Shown here one piece after another: positions 47,835-56,041 of a DNA stretch of 64,000 nucleotides. Origin of the DNA: Paractinoplanes polyasparticus (lineage in GTDB: Bacteria; Actinomycetota; Actinomycetes; Mycobacteriales; Micromonosporaceae); contig NZ_JAHWFK010000031.1 of NCBI RefSeq assembly GCF_019710575.1, positions 248,001 to 312,000 of the forward strand, in the 5' to 3' direction. The position numbers and the translations under genes were made by a program. How positions within the stretch are numbered: position 1 is the first letter of the stretch; each line of letters begins with the position of its first letter. Below the pieces are notes generated by a model, which worked only from the letters and a program-made list of their open reading frames with translations, was not told the DNA's origin and did no database searches.

Positions 47835-49874
47835 ATGGCGAGACTGCGCAAGCTGGCCGCGGGCTTACTGGTGCTCGGGCTCGTCGGAGGGCTTCCCGCG
47901 CCCGCCGTCGCTGCTCCGGCCTGGGCCCCGGCCCACGACCTGGAGGGCGCGTGCGTGACGCTCCAGGTGTACGACGGGTCGGCGTCGCGCGGATACGTCC
48001 AGCGCGCCTCGGTCGGCTACGGCTTCACCGGCGCGGCGTCGAGTGCCGAGCCGTTCCGGTTCGAGGCCACCCAGCTCGGCCGCTATCTGCTGCGGGACTC
48101 CACCGGCAAGCCGCCCTACCAGAGCGTCCTGGGCTGGGTGTGGGCCGGTGACGCGTACGGCGACCGCGCCGACTGGACGGTCAGCGTGGCCGACGGCCGC
48201 TACCGTTTCGTGTCCACGGCGACCGGCCAGCAGCTGGGCGTCTACCTCGGCGGGCTCGGCGCGGGCAACGCCGGCTCCACCGTGGCACTCGCGCCGGCGA
48301 ACGGGTGCGCGGCCGTCCCGGACATCGCCACCGGCGTCAGCGGAACCGCTGCCCCCGGCGTGGACGCCAACGGCAAAATGGTCGGCTGGATCGACGCCCA
48401 CGCGCACATCACCGCGGCCGAGGCGTTCGGCGGATCGCTGCACTGCGGGGACGCGTACGCGCCCGGTGGCGCGCCGGTCGCTCTCGAGGGCTGTCCTTCG
48501 CACGCCACTCTCGGCTGGGGCGCCCTCCTCGAGGCGATCATCGCCGGCACCGATCCGATCAACTCGGCCGAGGACGGCTGGCCCACCTTCGGCGACTGGC
48601 CGCAACACGACACGATGCTGCACGAGGCCTCGTACTTCCGCAGCCTGGAACGTGCCTGGCAGTCCGGGCAGCGGGTGCTCAACGTGCTGCTGGTCGCGAA
48701 CCGGGTGATCTGCGGGCTGACCCTGGAACACACGTCCTGCGACGAGATGGACCAGATTCGGGCCCAGGCCACGTATCTGCGCCAGATGCAGGACTATGTG
48801 GACGCTCGGAGCGGCGGCCCCGGCAAGGGCTGGTTCCGCCTGGCCACCACCCCGGCCCAGGTACGCCAGATCGCCGCCCAGGGCAAACTGGCCGTCACCA
48901 TCGGCGTCGAGAACTCCGAGATCTTCGGCTGCCGCGAGGTCGACGACGTGCCGCAGTGCACCCGGGCCCAGATCGACGCCGGCCTCGACGAGCTGGCGGG
49001 CATGGGCGTCAGCGGAATCTATCCCGTGCACAAGTTCGACAACGCGTTCGGCGGCACCCGCTTCGACGAGGGGGTCACCGGCGCCGCGGTCAACGTCGGC
49101 AACCTGATCTCGACCGGCCACTGGTGGCAGGCGACCTCCTGCACCGGGCCCTCCGACAACGAGCAGCCGCTGGTCAGCGACGACTTCGCCCGGCTGCTGC
49201 AATTCGGGGTCGGCCTGCCGGCCGGCGCGATCCTGCCGGTGTACCCGAGCGGCAAGATCTGCAACGTCCGGGGCCTGACCGAGCTCGGCCGCTATCTCGT
49301 CGAGCGCATGATGGACCGCGGCATGATCATTCACCTCGACCACATGAGCGTGAAGGCCGCCTCGGCCGTGCTGGACATGGCCGAGCAGGCTTCGTACCCG
49401 GGCGTCGCCTCGGTGCACAGCTGGTCCGACCCGTCGATGGTGAACCGGCTGCTCGGAGTCGGCGGCTTCGTCGCCGGCTATGCGTTCTCGGCCACCGGCG
49501 ACGGCCAGGACACGCCCACCTTCCTCGACGAATGGCGGGCCAACAAGGGCCTGGCCAACGGCTCGAAGATCAGCGGGTACGGCGTGGGCACCGACGTGAA
49601 CGGGCTGGGCACCCAGGCGGCGCCGCGCCTGGACGCCGGCGCCCGCCCGCTCACCTATCCGTTCACGGCGACCAACGGCACGCGGGTGGCCAAGCAGGTC
49701 TACGGCTCCCGCACGTTCGACCTCAACACCGACGGCGTGGCCCAGTACGGCCTGTACGCGGACTGGATCACCGACCTGATCAACCAGGCCGGCCCGGACG
49801 CGACCCTGCTGCGCCGGCATCTGCTCAGCGGAGCGGAGGCGTACACCGTGATGTGGGAGAAGGCGCGAGCCTGA
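47835..49874 (+). CDS. Large secreted amidohydrolase/M19 dipeptidase-like protein
   Basis: A signal peptide (LAAGLLVLGLVGGLPAPAVAA) is followed by a beta-rich N-terminal module of about 140 residues (GACVTLQVYDGSASRGYVQR, FRFEATQLGRYLL), then an amidohydrolase TIM barrel. Metal-site motifs are DAHAHI at residues 187-192, IHLDHMSVKA and VHSWSDPSM, in the order seen in membrane dipeptidase (M19) and related enzymes. At 679 aa it is longer than typical M19 proteins (about 400). It should be an extracellular metal hydrolase of unknown substrate. The N-terminal module looks like a lectin or fascin-type trefoil, but I cannot name it. Confidence 0.75.
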   Translation: MARLRKLAAGLLVLGLVGGLPAPAVAAPAWAPAHDLEGACVTLQVYDGSASRGYVQRASVGYGFTGAASSAEPFRFEATQLGRYLLRDSTGKPPYQSVLGWVWAGDAYGDRADWTVSVADGRYRFVSTATGQQLGVYLGGLGAGNAGSTVALAPANGCAAVPDIATGVSGTAAPGVDANGKMVGWIDAHAHITAAEAFGGSLHCGDAYAPGGAPVALEGCPSHATLGWGALLEAIIAGTDPINSAEDGWPTFGDWPQHDTMLHEASYFRSLERAWQSGQRVLNVLLVANRVICGLTLEHTSCDEMDQIRAQATYLRQMQDYVDARSGGPGKGWFRLATTPAQVRQIAAQGKLAVTIGVENSEIFGCREVDDVPQCTRAQIDAGLDELAGMGVSGIYPVHKFDNAFGGTRFDEGVTGAAVNVGNLISTGHWWQATSCTGPSDNEQPLVSDDFARLLQFGVGLPAGAILPVYPSGKICNVRGLTELGRYLVERMMDRGMIIHLDHMSVKAASAVLDMAEQASYPGVASVHSWSDPSMVNRLLGVGGFVAGYAFSATGDGQDTPTFLDEWRANKGLANGSKISGYGVGTDVNGLGTQAAPRLDAGARPLTYPFTATNGTRVAKQVYGSRTFDLNTDGVAQYGLYADWITDLINQAGPDATLLRRHLLSGAEAYTVMWEKARA

Positions 49875-49895
49875 CCCTCGTCGATCGCAGACCCG

Positions 49896-49931
49896 CCCGC
49901 CCCGGCGTTCGCACAAGCGCCGGGGCGGGCG
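49896..49931. terminator. Bidirectional hairpin terminator
   Basis: GCCCGCCCCGGCG (49896-49908) pairs perfectly with 49919-49931 over a ten-base loop, between the convergent M19-like and MerR genes; its last base is just before the MerR stop codon. Confidence 0.7.
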
Positions 49932-50669
49932 TCACTCGTCCTGGGCGCTCAGCAGCTCGCGGGCCAGCTTCTTGGCTCGGACCAGCACGTCGAACTGAGC
50001 CTCGTTGTGGAGCTCCCGCATCGCGTCGTCGAACGTCTGCCGGGTGACGGATTTGCCCTCCAGCACGTGCCCCATCGGGTTGTTGTTCATCCAGGGATAG
50101 TCGCGCAGGGTCTTCGCGATCTGCGGCGCGAACTTCTCGGCCAGGTTCTGACGGGTCGCCTCGTCGGCGTCGGCCGGCAGGGAGTCGAAGTCGTCGTCGG
50201 CCGCGGAGTGGTCCTCGGCCAGCAGGCGCTGCAGGTCGGCCAGGGCCTTCTCGTCGTAGACCTGCGCGTATACGTGGACGATGGAGCGATCGGCCTCGGA
50301 CAGGCGGGCCGCGACGGACTCGAAGCCCGGCGGCGAGTCCGGCGGCGCCTTTTCCCGCAGGATGGCGGCGATGTCCTCCCGGGCCTTGGCCAGCCGCTCG
50401 ATGGCGGCCGCGTGCTCGGTGTCGACCTGGCGCAGCGCTTCGGGGGAGCCGTCCCCGTCCGCGGTCAGGGCTTTGATCCGGGTGAGCGGCACGCCCAGCT
50501 CGACGAGCCGCCGGATGCGCAGCAGGCGGACGAGATCCGCCGTCCCGTACTGCTTGTAGCCGTTGTGGCGGCGATCGGGCTCCTCGAGCAGGCCGGACCG
50601 GTGATAGTGGCGGATCGTGTTCACCGTCGTGCCGGCGAGCCTCGCCAGCTCGCTGGTGCTCCAGGCCAC
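49932..50669 (-). CDS. MerR-family transcriptional regulator
   Basis: The protein has an N-terminal MerR winged helix (STSELARLAGTTVNTIRHYH, NGYKQYGTADLVRLLRIRRL), a coiled-coil dimer helix and a long C-terminal domain (about 130 residues) of the TipAS-less, all-helical type, with no cysteine cluster for metal sensing. It is 245 aa. It is divergent from the TetR gene at 50824. The palindrome at 50720-50733 lies between them. Its effector and targets are unknown. Confidence 0.85.
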   Translation of the reverse strand: MAWSTSELARLAGTTVNTIRHYHRSGLLEEPDRRHNGYKQYGTADLVRLLRIRRLVELGVPLTRIKALTADGDGSPEALRQVDTEHAAAIERLAKAREDIAAILREKAPPDSPPGFESVAARLSEADRSIVHVYAQVYDEKALADLQRLLAEDHSAADDDFDSLPADADEATRQNLAEKFAPQIAKTLRDYPWMNNNPMGHVLEGKSVTRQTFDDAMRELHNEAQFDVLVRAKKLARELLSAQDE

Positions 50670-50719
50670 GTCGCCTCCTTCCCGCGCATCCGGGGTGCGG
50701 GCCGGGCCACGGGCGATAA

Positions 50720-50733
50720 GTACCGGCCGGTAC
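50720..50733. promoter_or_regulatory. Palindrome between the MerR and TetR genes
   Basis: GTACCGGCCGGTAC is a perfect 14-bp palindrome 51 bases upstream of the MerR start and 90 bases upstream of the TetR start. It is a candidate operator for either regulator. Confidence 0.45.
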
Positions 50734-50823
50734 GGAAGGCGTAGAGCTTAGCAGCCGGCCGGCGGGCCGTGGGTGCAGCTGAGGCGACCGTCACGTGCGC
50801 GGACCGGTCGGTACCGTGACGGG

Positions 50824-51429
50824 ATGAGTGGCGCCCGCAGCACAGCGATCGGCAGGCCCCGGGGCTTCGACACCGATGAGGCGCTGGAACGTGCCATGCG
50901 GGTGTTCTGGCAGCGGGGTTACGAGGGCGCGAGCCTGACCGATCTGACCACCGCCATGGGCATCACCAAGACCAGCATGTACGCGGCCTTCGGCAACAAG
51001 GAGGAGCTGTTTCGCAAGGCCCTGCAGCGCTACTCCGACGGCCCGGCCCGCTACATCGAGAGCGCGCTGGCCGAGCCGACCGCGCGCGCGGCCACCGAGG
51101 CGATTCTTCGGGGAGCCGTCCGCACCTCGACGTCTCCCGGCGACTTCGCGGGGTGTCTGACGGTGCAGGGCGCCCTGCCCTCGAGCGACGGATGCCGGTC
51201 CGCGCACGATGTGCTCGTCGAATGGCGCAACCAGGCCGGCGCGCGTCTCGAGCAGCGTTTCCGCCGTGCCGTCAGGGACGGTGACCTGCCGCGCGGCACG
51301 AAGCCGAAGCGCCTCGCCCGTTTCGTCATGACGGTCGCCTTCGGCATCTCGGTGCAGGCCGCGAACGGTGTCGGCCGCGACACGCTCGACGAGATCGTCG
51401 ACCACACGATGCTGACCTGGCCCGGCTGA
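50824..51429 (+). CDS. TetR-family transcriptional regulator
   Basis: The N-terminal HTH (RGFDTDEALERAMRVFWQRG, GASLTDLTTAMGITKTSMYA) and a C-terminal domain with DFAGCLTVQGALPSS belong to the subgroup that often controls adjacent SDR and hydrolase genes. It is 201 aa, with the start at ATG 50824; TACCGT about 14 bases upstream could be a -10 for a near-leaderless transcript. The SDR/hydrolase operon on the opposite strand ends just past its stop, so regulation of that operon is plausible but not shown. Confidence 0.87.
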   Translation: MSGARSTAIGRPRGFDTDEALERAMRVFWQRGYEGASLTDLTTAMGITKTSMYAAFGNKEELFRKALQRYSDGPARYIESALAEPTARAATEAILRGAVRTSTSPGDFAGCLTVQGALPSSDGCRSAHDVLVEWRNQAGARLEQRFRRAVRDGDLPRGTKPKRLARFVMTVAFGISVQAANGVGRDTLDEIVDHTMLTWPG

Positions 51430-51456
51430 CCGAGGGGCCGCGGTGGGCCCCTCGGT
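51429..51456. terminator. Bidirectional hairpin terminator
   Basis: ACCGAGGGGCC (51429-51439) pairs perfectly with 51446-51456 over a six-base loop, between the convergent TetR and SDR genes. Confidence 0.7.
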
Positions 51457-51467
51457 GTACGAAACCC

Positions 51468-52256
51468 TCAGAGGGTGCTGACGAGCCCGCCGTCGATCGC
51501 GAAGTCGGAGCCGGTGATGTTGGCGGCCCGGTCGCCGGCCAGGAACACCACGAGGTCGGCGACCTCCTCGGGGCGGGTGAACCGCCCGGTCAGGGAGTCG
51601 CCCGCGGCCCGGTCGGCGACGGCGTGCGGATCGCCGCCGGTGGCCTTCGCGACCGTCGCGGCGACTCCGCCGTCCCCCAGCCACAGCGCGGTGGCGACCG
51701 GACCGGGACTGACCGTGTTCACGCGCAGACCGGCCGGCCCGTACTCCTTGGACAACGACTTGCAGAGGCTGGCGAGCGCGGCCTTGGCCGCGCTGTAGTC
51801 GATCACCAGCGGATCCGGCAGCACGGCGTTGACCGAGCTGACCGTGACGATGCTCGCCGCCCCGCGCTCGACCAGCCGGGGAATCGCGGCCCGGGTCATG
51901 CGCACGGCGGTCAGCAGGTTGATCCCCAGCGTCGTCTCCCAGTCGGCGTCGGTCACCGACAGGAACCCGCCGATCCGGGGCCGGACCGCGCCGACGTTGT
52001 TGACCAGGACGTCGACGCCCCCGAAGGCGGCGACCGCGGCCGCGACCACCGCGTCCGGCGACTGCGGATCGGTGAGATCCGCCGGAACAGCCACCACCCG
52101 GCCGGTTTCCTCGAGTTCCTTCAGCTCGGCCGATCCGCCCTTCGAGACGGCCACCACCGACGCGCCCTCGCGGGCGAACGCGGCCGCGACGGCCAGGCCG
52201 ATGCCCCGGCTGGCGCCGGTGACGATCACGCTCTTGCCGGCTACTCCCGCGTCCAT
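51468..52256 (-). CDS. Short-chain dehydrogenase/reductase (SDR)
   Basis: This 262-residue SDR has the cofactor loop VTGASRGIGLAVAAAF, DVLVNNVGAVRP, the catalytic tyrosine/lysine pair in VIDYSAAKAAL and the C-terminal ITGSDFAIDGGLVSTL typical of ketoacyl reductase-like SDRs. Its ATG overlaps the stop codon of the hydrolase upstream (ATGA type), so the two form a translationally coupled pair. It likely reduces a ketone or oxidises an alcohol; the substrate is unknown. Confidence 0.92.
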   Translation of the reverse strand: MDAGVAGKSVIVTGASRGIGLAVAAAFAREGASVVAVSKGGSAELKELEETGRVVAVPADLTDPQSPDAVVAAAVAAFGGVDVLVNNVGAVRPRIGGFLSVTDADWETTLGINLLTAVRMTRAAIPRLVERGAASIVTVSSVNAVLPDPLVIDYSAAKAALASLCKSLSKEYGPAGLRVNTVSPGPVATALWLGDGGVAATVAKATGGDPHAVADRAAGDSLTGRFTRPEEVADLVVFLAGDRAANITGSDFAIDGGLVSTL

Positions 52257-53053
52257 CAGAGGGACTGCCCTCGCAGCCAGACCAGCGCGGTCTCGGCGAC
52301 TTCACGCCAGCCGCTGTCGATCGTCAGCGAGTGGCCCCGGTCGGGGAACTCGGTGATGTCGGTGACGGCCTCGGAGTGCCGGTACTGCTTGAGCGTGGCC
52401 CGGACAACCGATTCCGGCACCGTGTGGTCCTTGCCTCCGGTCATCAGCAGCAGCGGGCCGCGCGACTGGTTGGCCGTGTCGACCTTGGCCGGTGAGTGCG
52501 GGTCGAAGTTCGCGGCGGCCGCCTCGAACAGCGGCTTGCCGGGGGCCGGGATGGTCCACTTCTCGAACAGCGCGTCCGATTCGGCTTCCGGGATCGCGTT
52601 GCCGAACGCGAACCGGAACTGATCGGGGGTCAGGGACACCGCGCGGTGCTTGTTGGCCGGGTTCTTGAAGACGGGGAGGGTGGCTCGCAGCGCGGACAGC
52701 GGCAGGGGCAGCACGCCCTTGATCTGAGCGGCGTCGATCGCGACGGCCGCCCGGGCCAGATCCTGCCCGAGCAGCTTCTGCGCGATCATGCCGCCGAAGG
52801 AGTGGCCGATGAGGATCGGCGCGGAGTCCAGGGAACGGATGACCTGCGCGAAGTGCTCGACCACGTCGTCGATGCCGTGGTCGGCGATGCTTTCGGGCGT
52901 CTCGCGGGCCTCGGCCACCGTGTCGGGATCGCCGGGCCAGCCGGGCGCGATCGGTGCGTACCCCTGCGCGCTGAACATCTCGACCCAGGGATCCCAGGAG
53001 GTGGCGTGCAGCCACAGGCCGTGGATGAAGACTACGGGTGTCGGTGTCGTCAT
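52256..53053 (-). CDS. Alpha/beta hydrolase
   Basis: This 265-residue alpha/beta hydrolase has VVFIHGLWLHATSWDPWVEM, nucleophile elbow GHSFGG, acid in MTGGKDHTVP and catalytic His in FPDRGHSLTIDS. It is the first gene of the pair with the SDR and divergent from the LAL regulator at 53182 across 128 bases. There is no signal peptide. It is related to haloperoxidase/esterase-type hydrolases; the substrate is unknown. Confidence 0.88.
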   Translation of the reverse strand: MTTPTPVVFIHGLWLHATSWDPWVEMFSAQGYAPIAPGWPGDPDTVAEARETPESIADHGIDDVVEHFAQVIRSLDSAPILIGHSFGGMIAQKLLGQDLARAAVAIDAAQIKGVLPLPLSALRATLPVFKNPANKHRAVSLTPDQFRFAFGNAIPEAESDALFEKWTIPAPGKPLFEAAAANFDPHSPAKVDTANQSRGPLLLMTGGKDHTVPESVVRATLKQYRHSEAVTDITEFPDRGHSLTIDSGWREVAETALVWLRGQSL

Positions 53054-53133
53054 GAGGGTCAGCCCAGCACCCCGGGCCGGTTCTCCGAATCAGGGAAAGA
53101 CCACAGTCCCGGCGTACGTCTTGCGCGGACGAA

Positions 53134-53149
53134 CCCGGGATTCCTAAGG
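53134..53149 (+). promoter_or_regulatory. Conserved box in the first LAL promoter
   Basis: CCCGGGATTCCTAAGG, 33 bases before the GTG of the first LAL gene, resembles TCCGGGATTTAGGG at 55955-55968 before the second LAL gene. A further shared stretch CAGGGAAA occurs nearby in both (opposite strands). It is probably a shared promoter or regulator site. Confidence 0.4.
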
Positions 53150-53181
53150 TCGACGAGCCGCCCGGGCACCGAGGAGCGATC

Positions 53182-55947
53182 GTGACCAGTGGTGAGACCG
53201 CGACGCTTTTCGTCGGCCGGGCGACGGAGTCCGAACGGTTGCGGACGTGCGCCGACGAGGTCCGAGGCGGAACTTCGCGGCTGGTCGTCGTCGAGGGCGA
53301 GGCCGGAATCGGCAAGACCGCTCTGCTGCGCAGTTTCTCGGCGTCGCTCGACGACTTCACCGTCCTGCGGGCCACGGCCGATTCGTCCGAGATCGATCTC
53401 CCGTACGGCGTGATCGGGCAATTGACGCGCGGTGCCGGCCGGGCCGCTCTCGACGACTTCCCGTTGCTGACCGCTCCCGCGGCCGGGACGGGCCCGCACG
53501 TCATCGGCGGGCAGTTGCTGCTCCTGCTGGGCGAGTTGCAGCAGCCGGGCCGGCCGGTCGCGATGATCGTGGACGACCTGCACTGGGCCGACCGGCAGTC
53601 GACCCGGGCGCTGGGCTTCGTCCTGCGCCGCCTGTGGTCCGACCACGTCCTGACGGTCCTGGCCACCCGCCCGGCCGGCGTTTCCGCCGACGAGTCGCTG
53701 GACCGGTTGCTGCGATCCTCGGACCGGACGGCGACGATCGATCTGGGCGGCCTGGCCGGTGACGAGGTCGCGCGGCTCGCGCAGGTCATGGTCGAGGGCC
53801 CGCTGACGCCGGGGCTGAGCGAACGGTTGCACACCTACACCCGTGGCCACCCGCTGCACCTCCGGACGGTGCTGGCCGAGGTGCCGGCGGACGTGCTGCG
53901 CGACGACGGCCTGCGCCGCTGGCCGGTGCCGCGCTCGCTGCTGGTCGCCATCAACGCCCAGCTCGACCGTCTGCCCGGCGACTCCCGTGAATTGCTGGAG
54001 GCGATGGCCGTCCTGGACGCCCGGATGCCGCTGTCGGCGGCCGGCCGGCTTGCCGCGCTGCCGGATCCGGCCCAGGCGCTCGGTCCCGCTCTGACGGCCG
54101 GCCTGGCCGTGTGGTGGCCCAACGAACCGCAGAGCCCCGTCGCCCTGGTGCACGCCCTGCAGCGCGACGCGATCTACGACGCGCTCAGCCCCGAACGGCG
54201 GCGCACCCTGCATGCCGGCGCGGCCGGGCTCGTGGGCACGGCGGCGAGCTGGGCCCACCGCGTCGCCGCCGCGGCCTCCACCGACGAGGGCCTGGCCACT
54301 GATCTCGAGGCATCCGGCCTGACGGAGGCCGCGAGCGGGCGCAATGCCATCGCCGCCACCCACCTCCGGTGGGCCTCGGCGCTGTCGGCCGGCCGCGACG
54401 ATCGTGAGCGGCGGCTGCTGACCGCGTGCGCTCAGTCGCTGCTGACCCTGCGGGCCGACGCCGTCCTGCCGCTCCGGCCGCAGGTCGAGGACTGCGCGCC
54501 GGGACCGCTGCGCAGCTGCGTCCTGGGAATCATGGACATGATGACGGGCCGGATCCCGAGCGCCGAGGCGCATCTGAACCAGGCCTGGCAGGAAGCCGGC
54601 GCCGGCTGGGTCGCCGCGCTGGCCAGCCTGTTCCTGGCTCAGATCACGATCGCCGGCGGCCGGGGCGCCGAGACCGTGCGGATCGCCCGCCGGACGCTGG
54701 CGATCGGCGACCTCGACCCGGCGACGACCGACCTCACCCGCGCCCTGCTGGCGACCGGGCAGATGTGGCACGAGGGTCCCCGGGCGGCGCTGGCGGAGCT
54801 GACGCATCTGCCGGTGGAGAGTCACGACGTACGCGACGACAACCTCGACACCTTGGCCACCCGGGGAGTGATGCGGCTGTTCCTGGGCCGGCTGCCCGCG
54901 GCGCGCGCCGATCTGCGGACCGTCGCCCTGCGCGACCAGCAGGGTGCGAACTCCCGGCTCGGGCCCGTGACGCTGGCCCTGCAGTCCGTCGTCCACTACC
55001 TCGCCGGTGAATGGGACGAGAGCGCCTCCGCGGCGGACCGGGCCCAGGCCGTCGCCGCCTCCCAGGACCAGCTGGCCTTCGACGCGGCGGCCCGGTTCGC
55101 GGCCGTCTGCGTCGACGCCGGCCGGGGGGAGTGGGACAGCGCGCGCCGCCGGCTGGACGAACTCTCCCGCATCGTGCAGACCTTCGGGTCGCCGCCCGAC
55201 ATCGTCTACTCGTCCCTGGCCGCGGCGACGGTCGCGCAGGCCCGCGCCGACTTCGCCGGCATGCGCCTCTCGTTGGGGCCGCTGCTCGACGACACGGGCC
55301 GGTCCGGCCTGCGTTACCAGCCCTTCCGGCTGTGGCAGCAGTCGCTGCTCGTCGAGGCGCTGACCGGCATCGGCGAGCTCGACGACGCCGAGGCTGTGCT
55401 GCACGACCTGCGGGCGGAACATGACAGCGGCGGTTATCTGCGCGACGTCGTGGCCCGGCTCACCGGCCAGCTCGCCGAGGCCCGCAACCGTCCGCGCGAT
55501 GCCGTGGAGGTCTATCGTGACGCTCTCACGGTCGAGGTGGACGCCGATGTCGCGCCGCTCCACCGGGCTCTGCTGGAACACGCGTACGGCAAGCATCTGC
55601 TGGCCACCGGGTCGGCGTCCCGGCGCGACGCGGCGACCTGGCTCACCCGGGCGCACCGTCGCTTCACCGCGCTGCGGGCCGCGCCTTTCCTGGAGCGGTG
55701 CGAACAGGACCTGGCGGCCGGCGGGCTGACCGCCGCCGAGAGCTACCCGGGCCGCCCGCTCACGCTGACCGAGCGCGAACTCTCGGTGGCGCACGTCATC
55801 GCGAACGGGCGGACCAACCAGGAGGCCGCCGCCGAGCTCTACGTCAGCCAGAAGACCGTCGAGTATCACCTGTCCCGCATCTACGCCAAGCTCGGCATCT
55901 CGTCGCGCCGGCTGCTCGCCGACGCTCTGCGCGCCGAGGGCGTCTGA
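53182..55947 (+). CDS. LuxR-type LAL regulator with AAA ATPase domain
   Basis: This 921-residue LAL protein has an N-terminal ATPase with Walker A EGEAGIGKTALLRSFSAS and Walker B VAMIVDDLHWADRQS, a long TPR-like helical centre and a C-terminal LuxR HTH (LTERELSVAHVIANGRTNQE, AAAELYVSQKTVEYHLSRIY). Such proteins activate secondary metabolism or sugar-use operons when the ATPase senses an inducer. GTG 53182 has GAGGAG upstream. It is followed by a second LAL gene of similar size 94 bases on; the pair looks like an old duplication. Confidence 0.93.
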   Translation: MTSGETATLFVGRATESERLRTCADEVRGGTSRLVVVEGEAGIGKTALLRSFSASLDDFTVLRATADSSEIDLPYGVIGQLTRGAGRAALDDFPLLTAPAAGTGPHVIGGQLLLLLGELQQPGRPVAMIVDDLHWADRQSTRALGFVLRRLWSDHVLTVLATRPAGVSADESLDRLLRSSDRTATIDLGGLAGDEVARLAQVMVEGPLTPGLSERLHTYTRGHPLHLRTVLAEVPADVLRDDGLRRWPVPRSLLVAINAQLDRLPGDSRELLEAMAVLDARMPLSAAGRLAALPDPAQALGPALTAGLAVWWPNEPQSPVALVHALQRDAIYDALSPERRRTLHAGAAGLVGTAASWAHRVAAAASTDEGLATDLEASGLTEAASGRNAIAATHLRWASALSAGRDDRERRLLTACAQSLLTLRADAVLPLRPQVEDCAPGPLRSCVLGIMDMMTGRIPSAEAHLNQAWQEAGAGWVAALASLFLAQITIAGGRGAETVRIARRTLAIGDLDPATTDLTRALLATGQMWHEGPRAALAELTHLPVESHDVRDDNLDTLATRGVMRLFLGRLPAARADLRTVALRDQQGANSRLGPVTLALQSVVHYLAGEWDESASAADRAQAVAASQDQLAFDAAARFAAVCVDAGRGEWDSARRRLDELSRIVQTFGSPPDIVYSSLAAATVAQARADFAGMRLSLGPLLDDTGRSGLRYQPFRLWQQSLLVEALTGIGELDDAEAVLHDLRAEHDSGGYLRDVVARLTGQLAEARNRPRDAVEVYRDALTVEVDADVAPLHRALLEHAYGKHLLATGSASRRDAATWLTRAHRRFTALRAAPFLERCEQDLAAGGLTAAESYPGRPLTLTERELSVAHVIANGRTNQEAAAELYVSQKTVEYHLSRIYAKLGISSRRLLADALRAEGV

Positions 55948-55954
55948 CCCTGGG

Positions 55955-55968
55955 TCCGGGATTTAGGG
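55955..55968 (+). promoter_or_regulatory. Conserved box in the second LAL promoter
   Basis: TCCGGGATTTAGGG, 74 bases before the ATG at 56042, parallels the box before the first LAL gene. The same 94-bp gap also holds CCAGGGAAA on the opposite strand. Confidence 0.4.
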
Positions 55969-56041
55969 TTTTTCCCTGGCGTCCCGGAGCCGCCCCGGGT
56001 GGTCCCCTGGAGCCCAGGCAGAGCTGGGGGGTGATGCCGCT

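Noticed and set aside
53059..55869. Antisense open frame of about 940 codons over the first LAL gene
   Set aside because: It is a GC-skew shadow; the plus strand carries Walker A/B and a LuxR HTH in the correct order.
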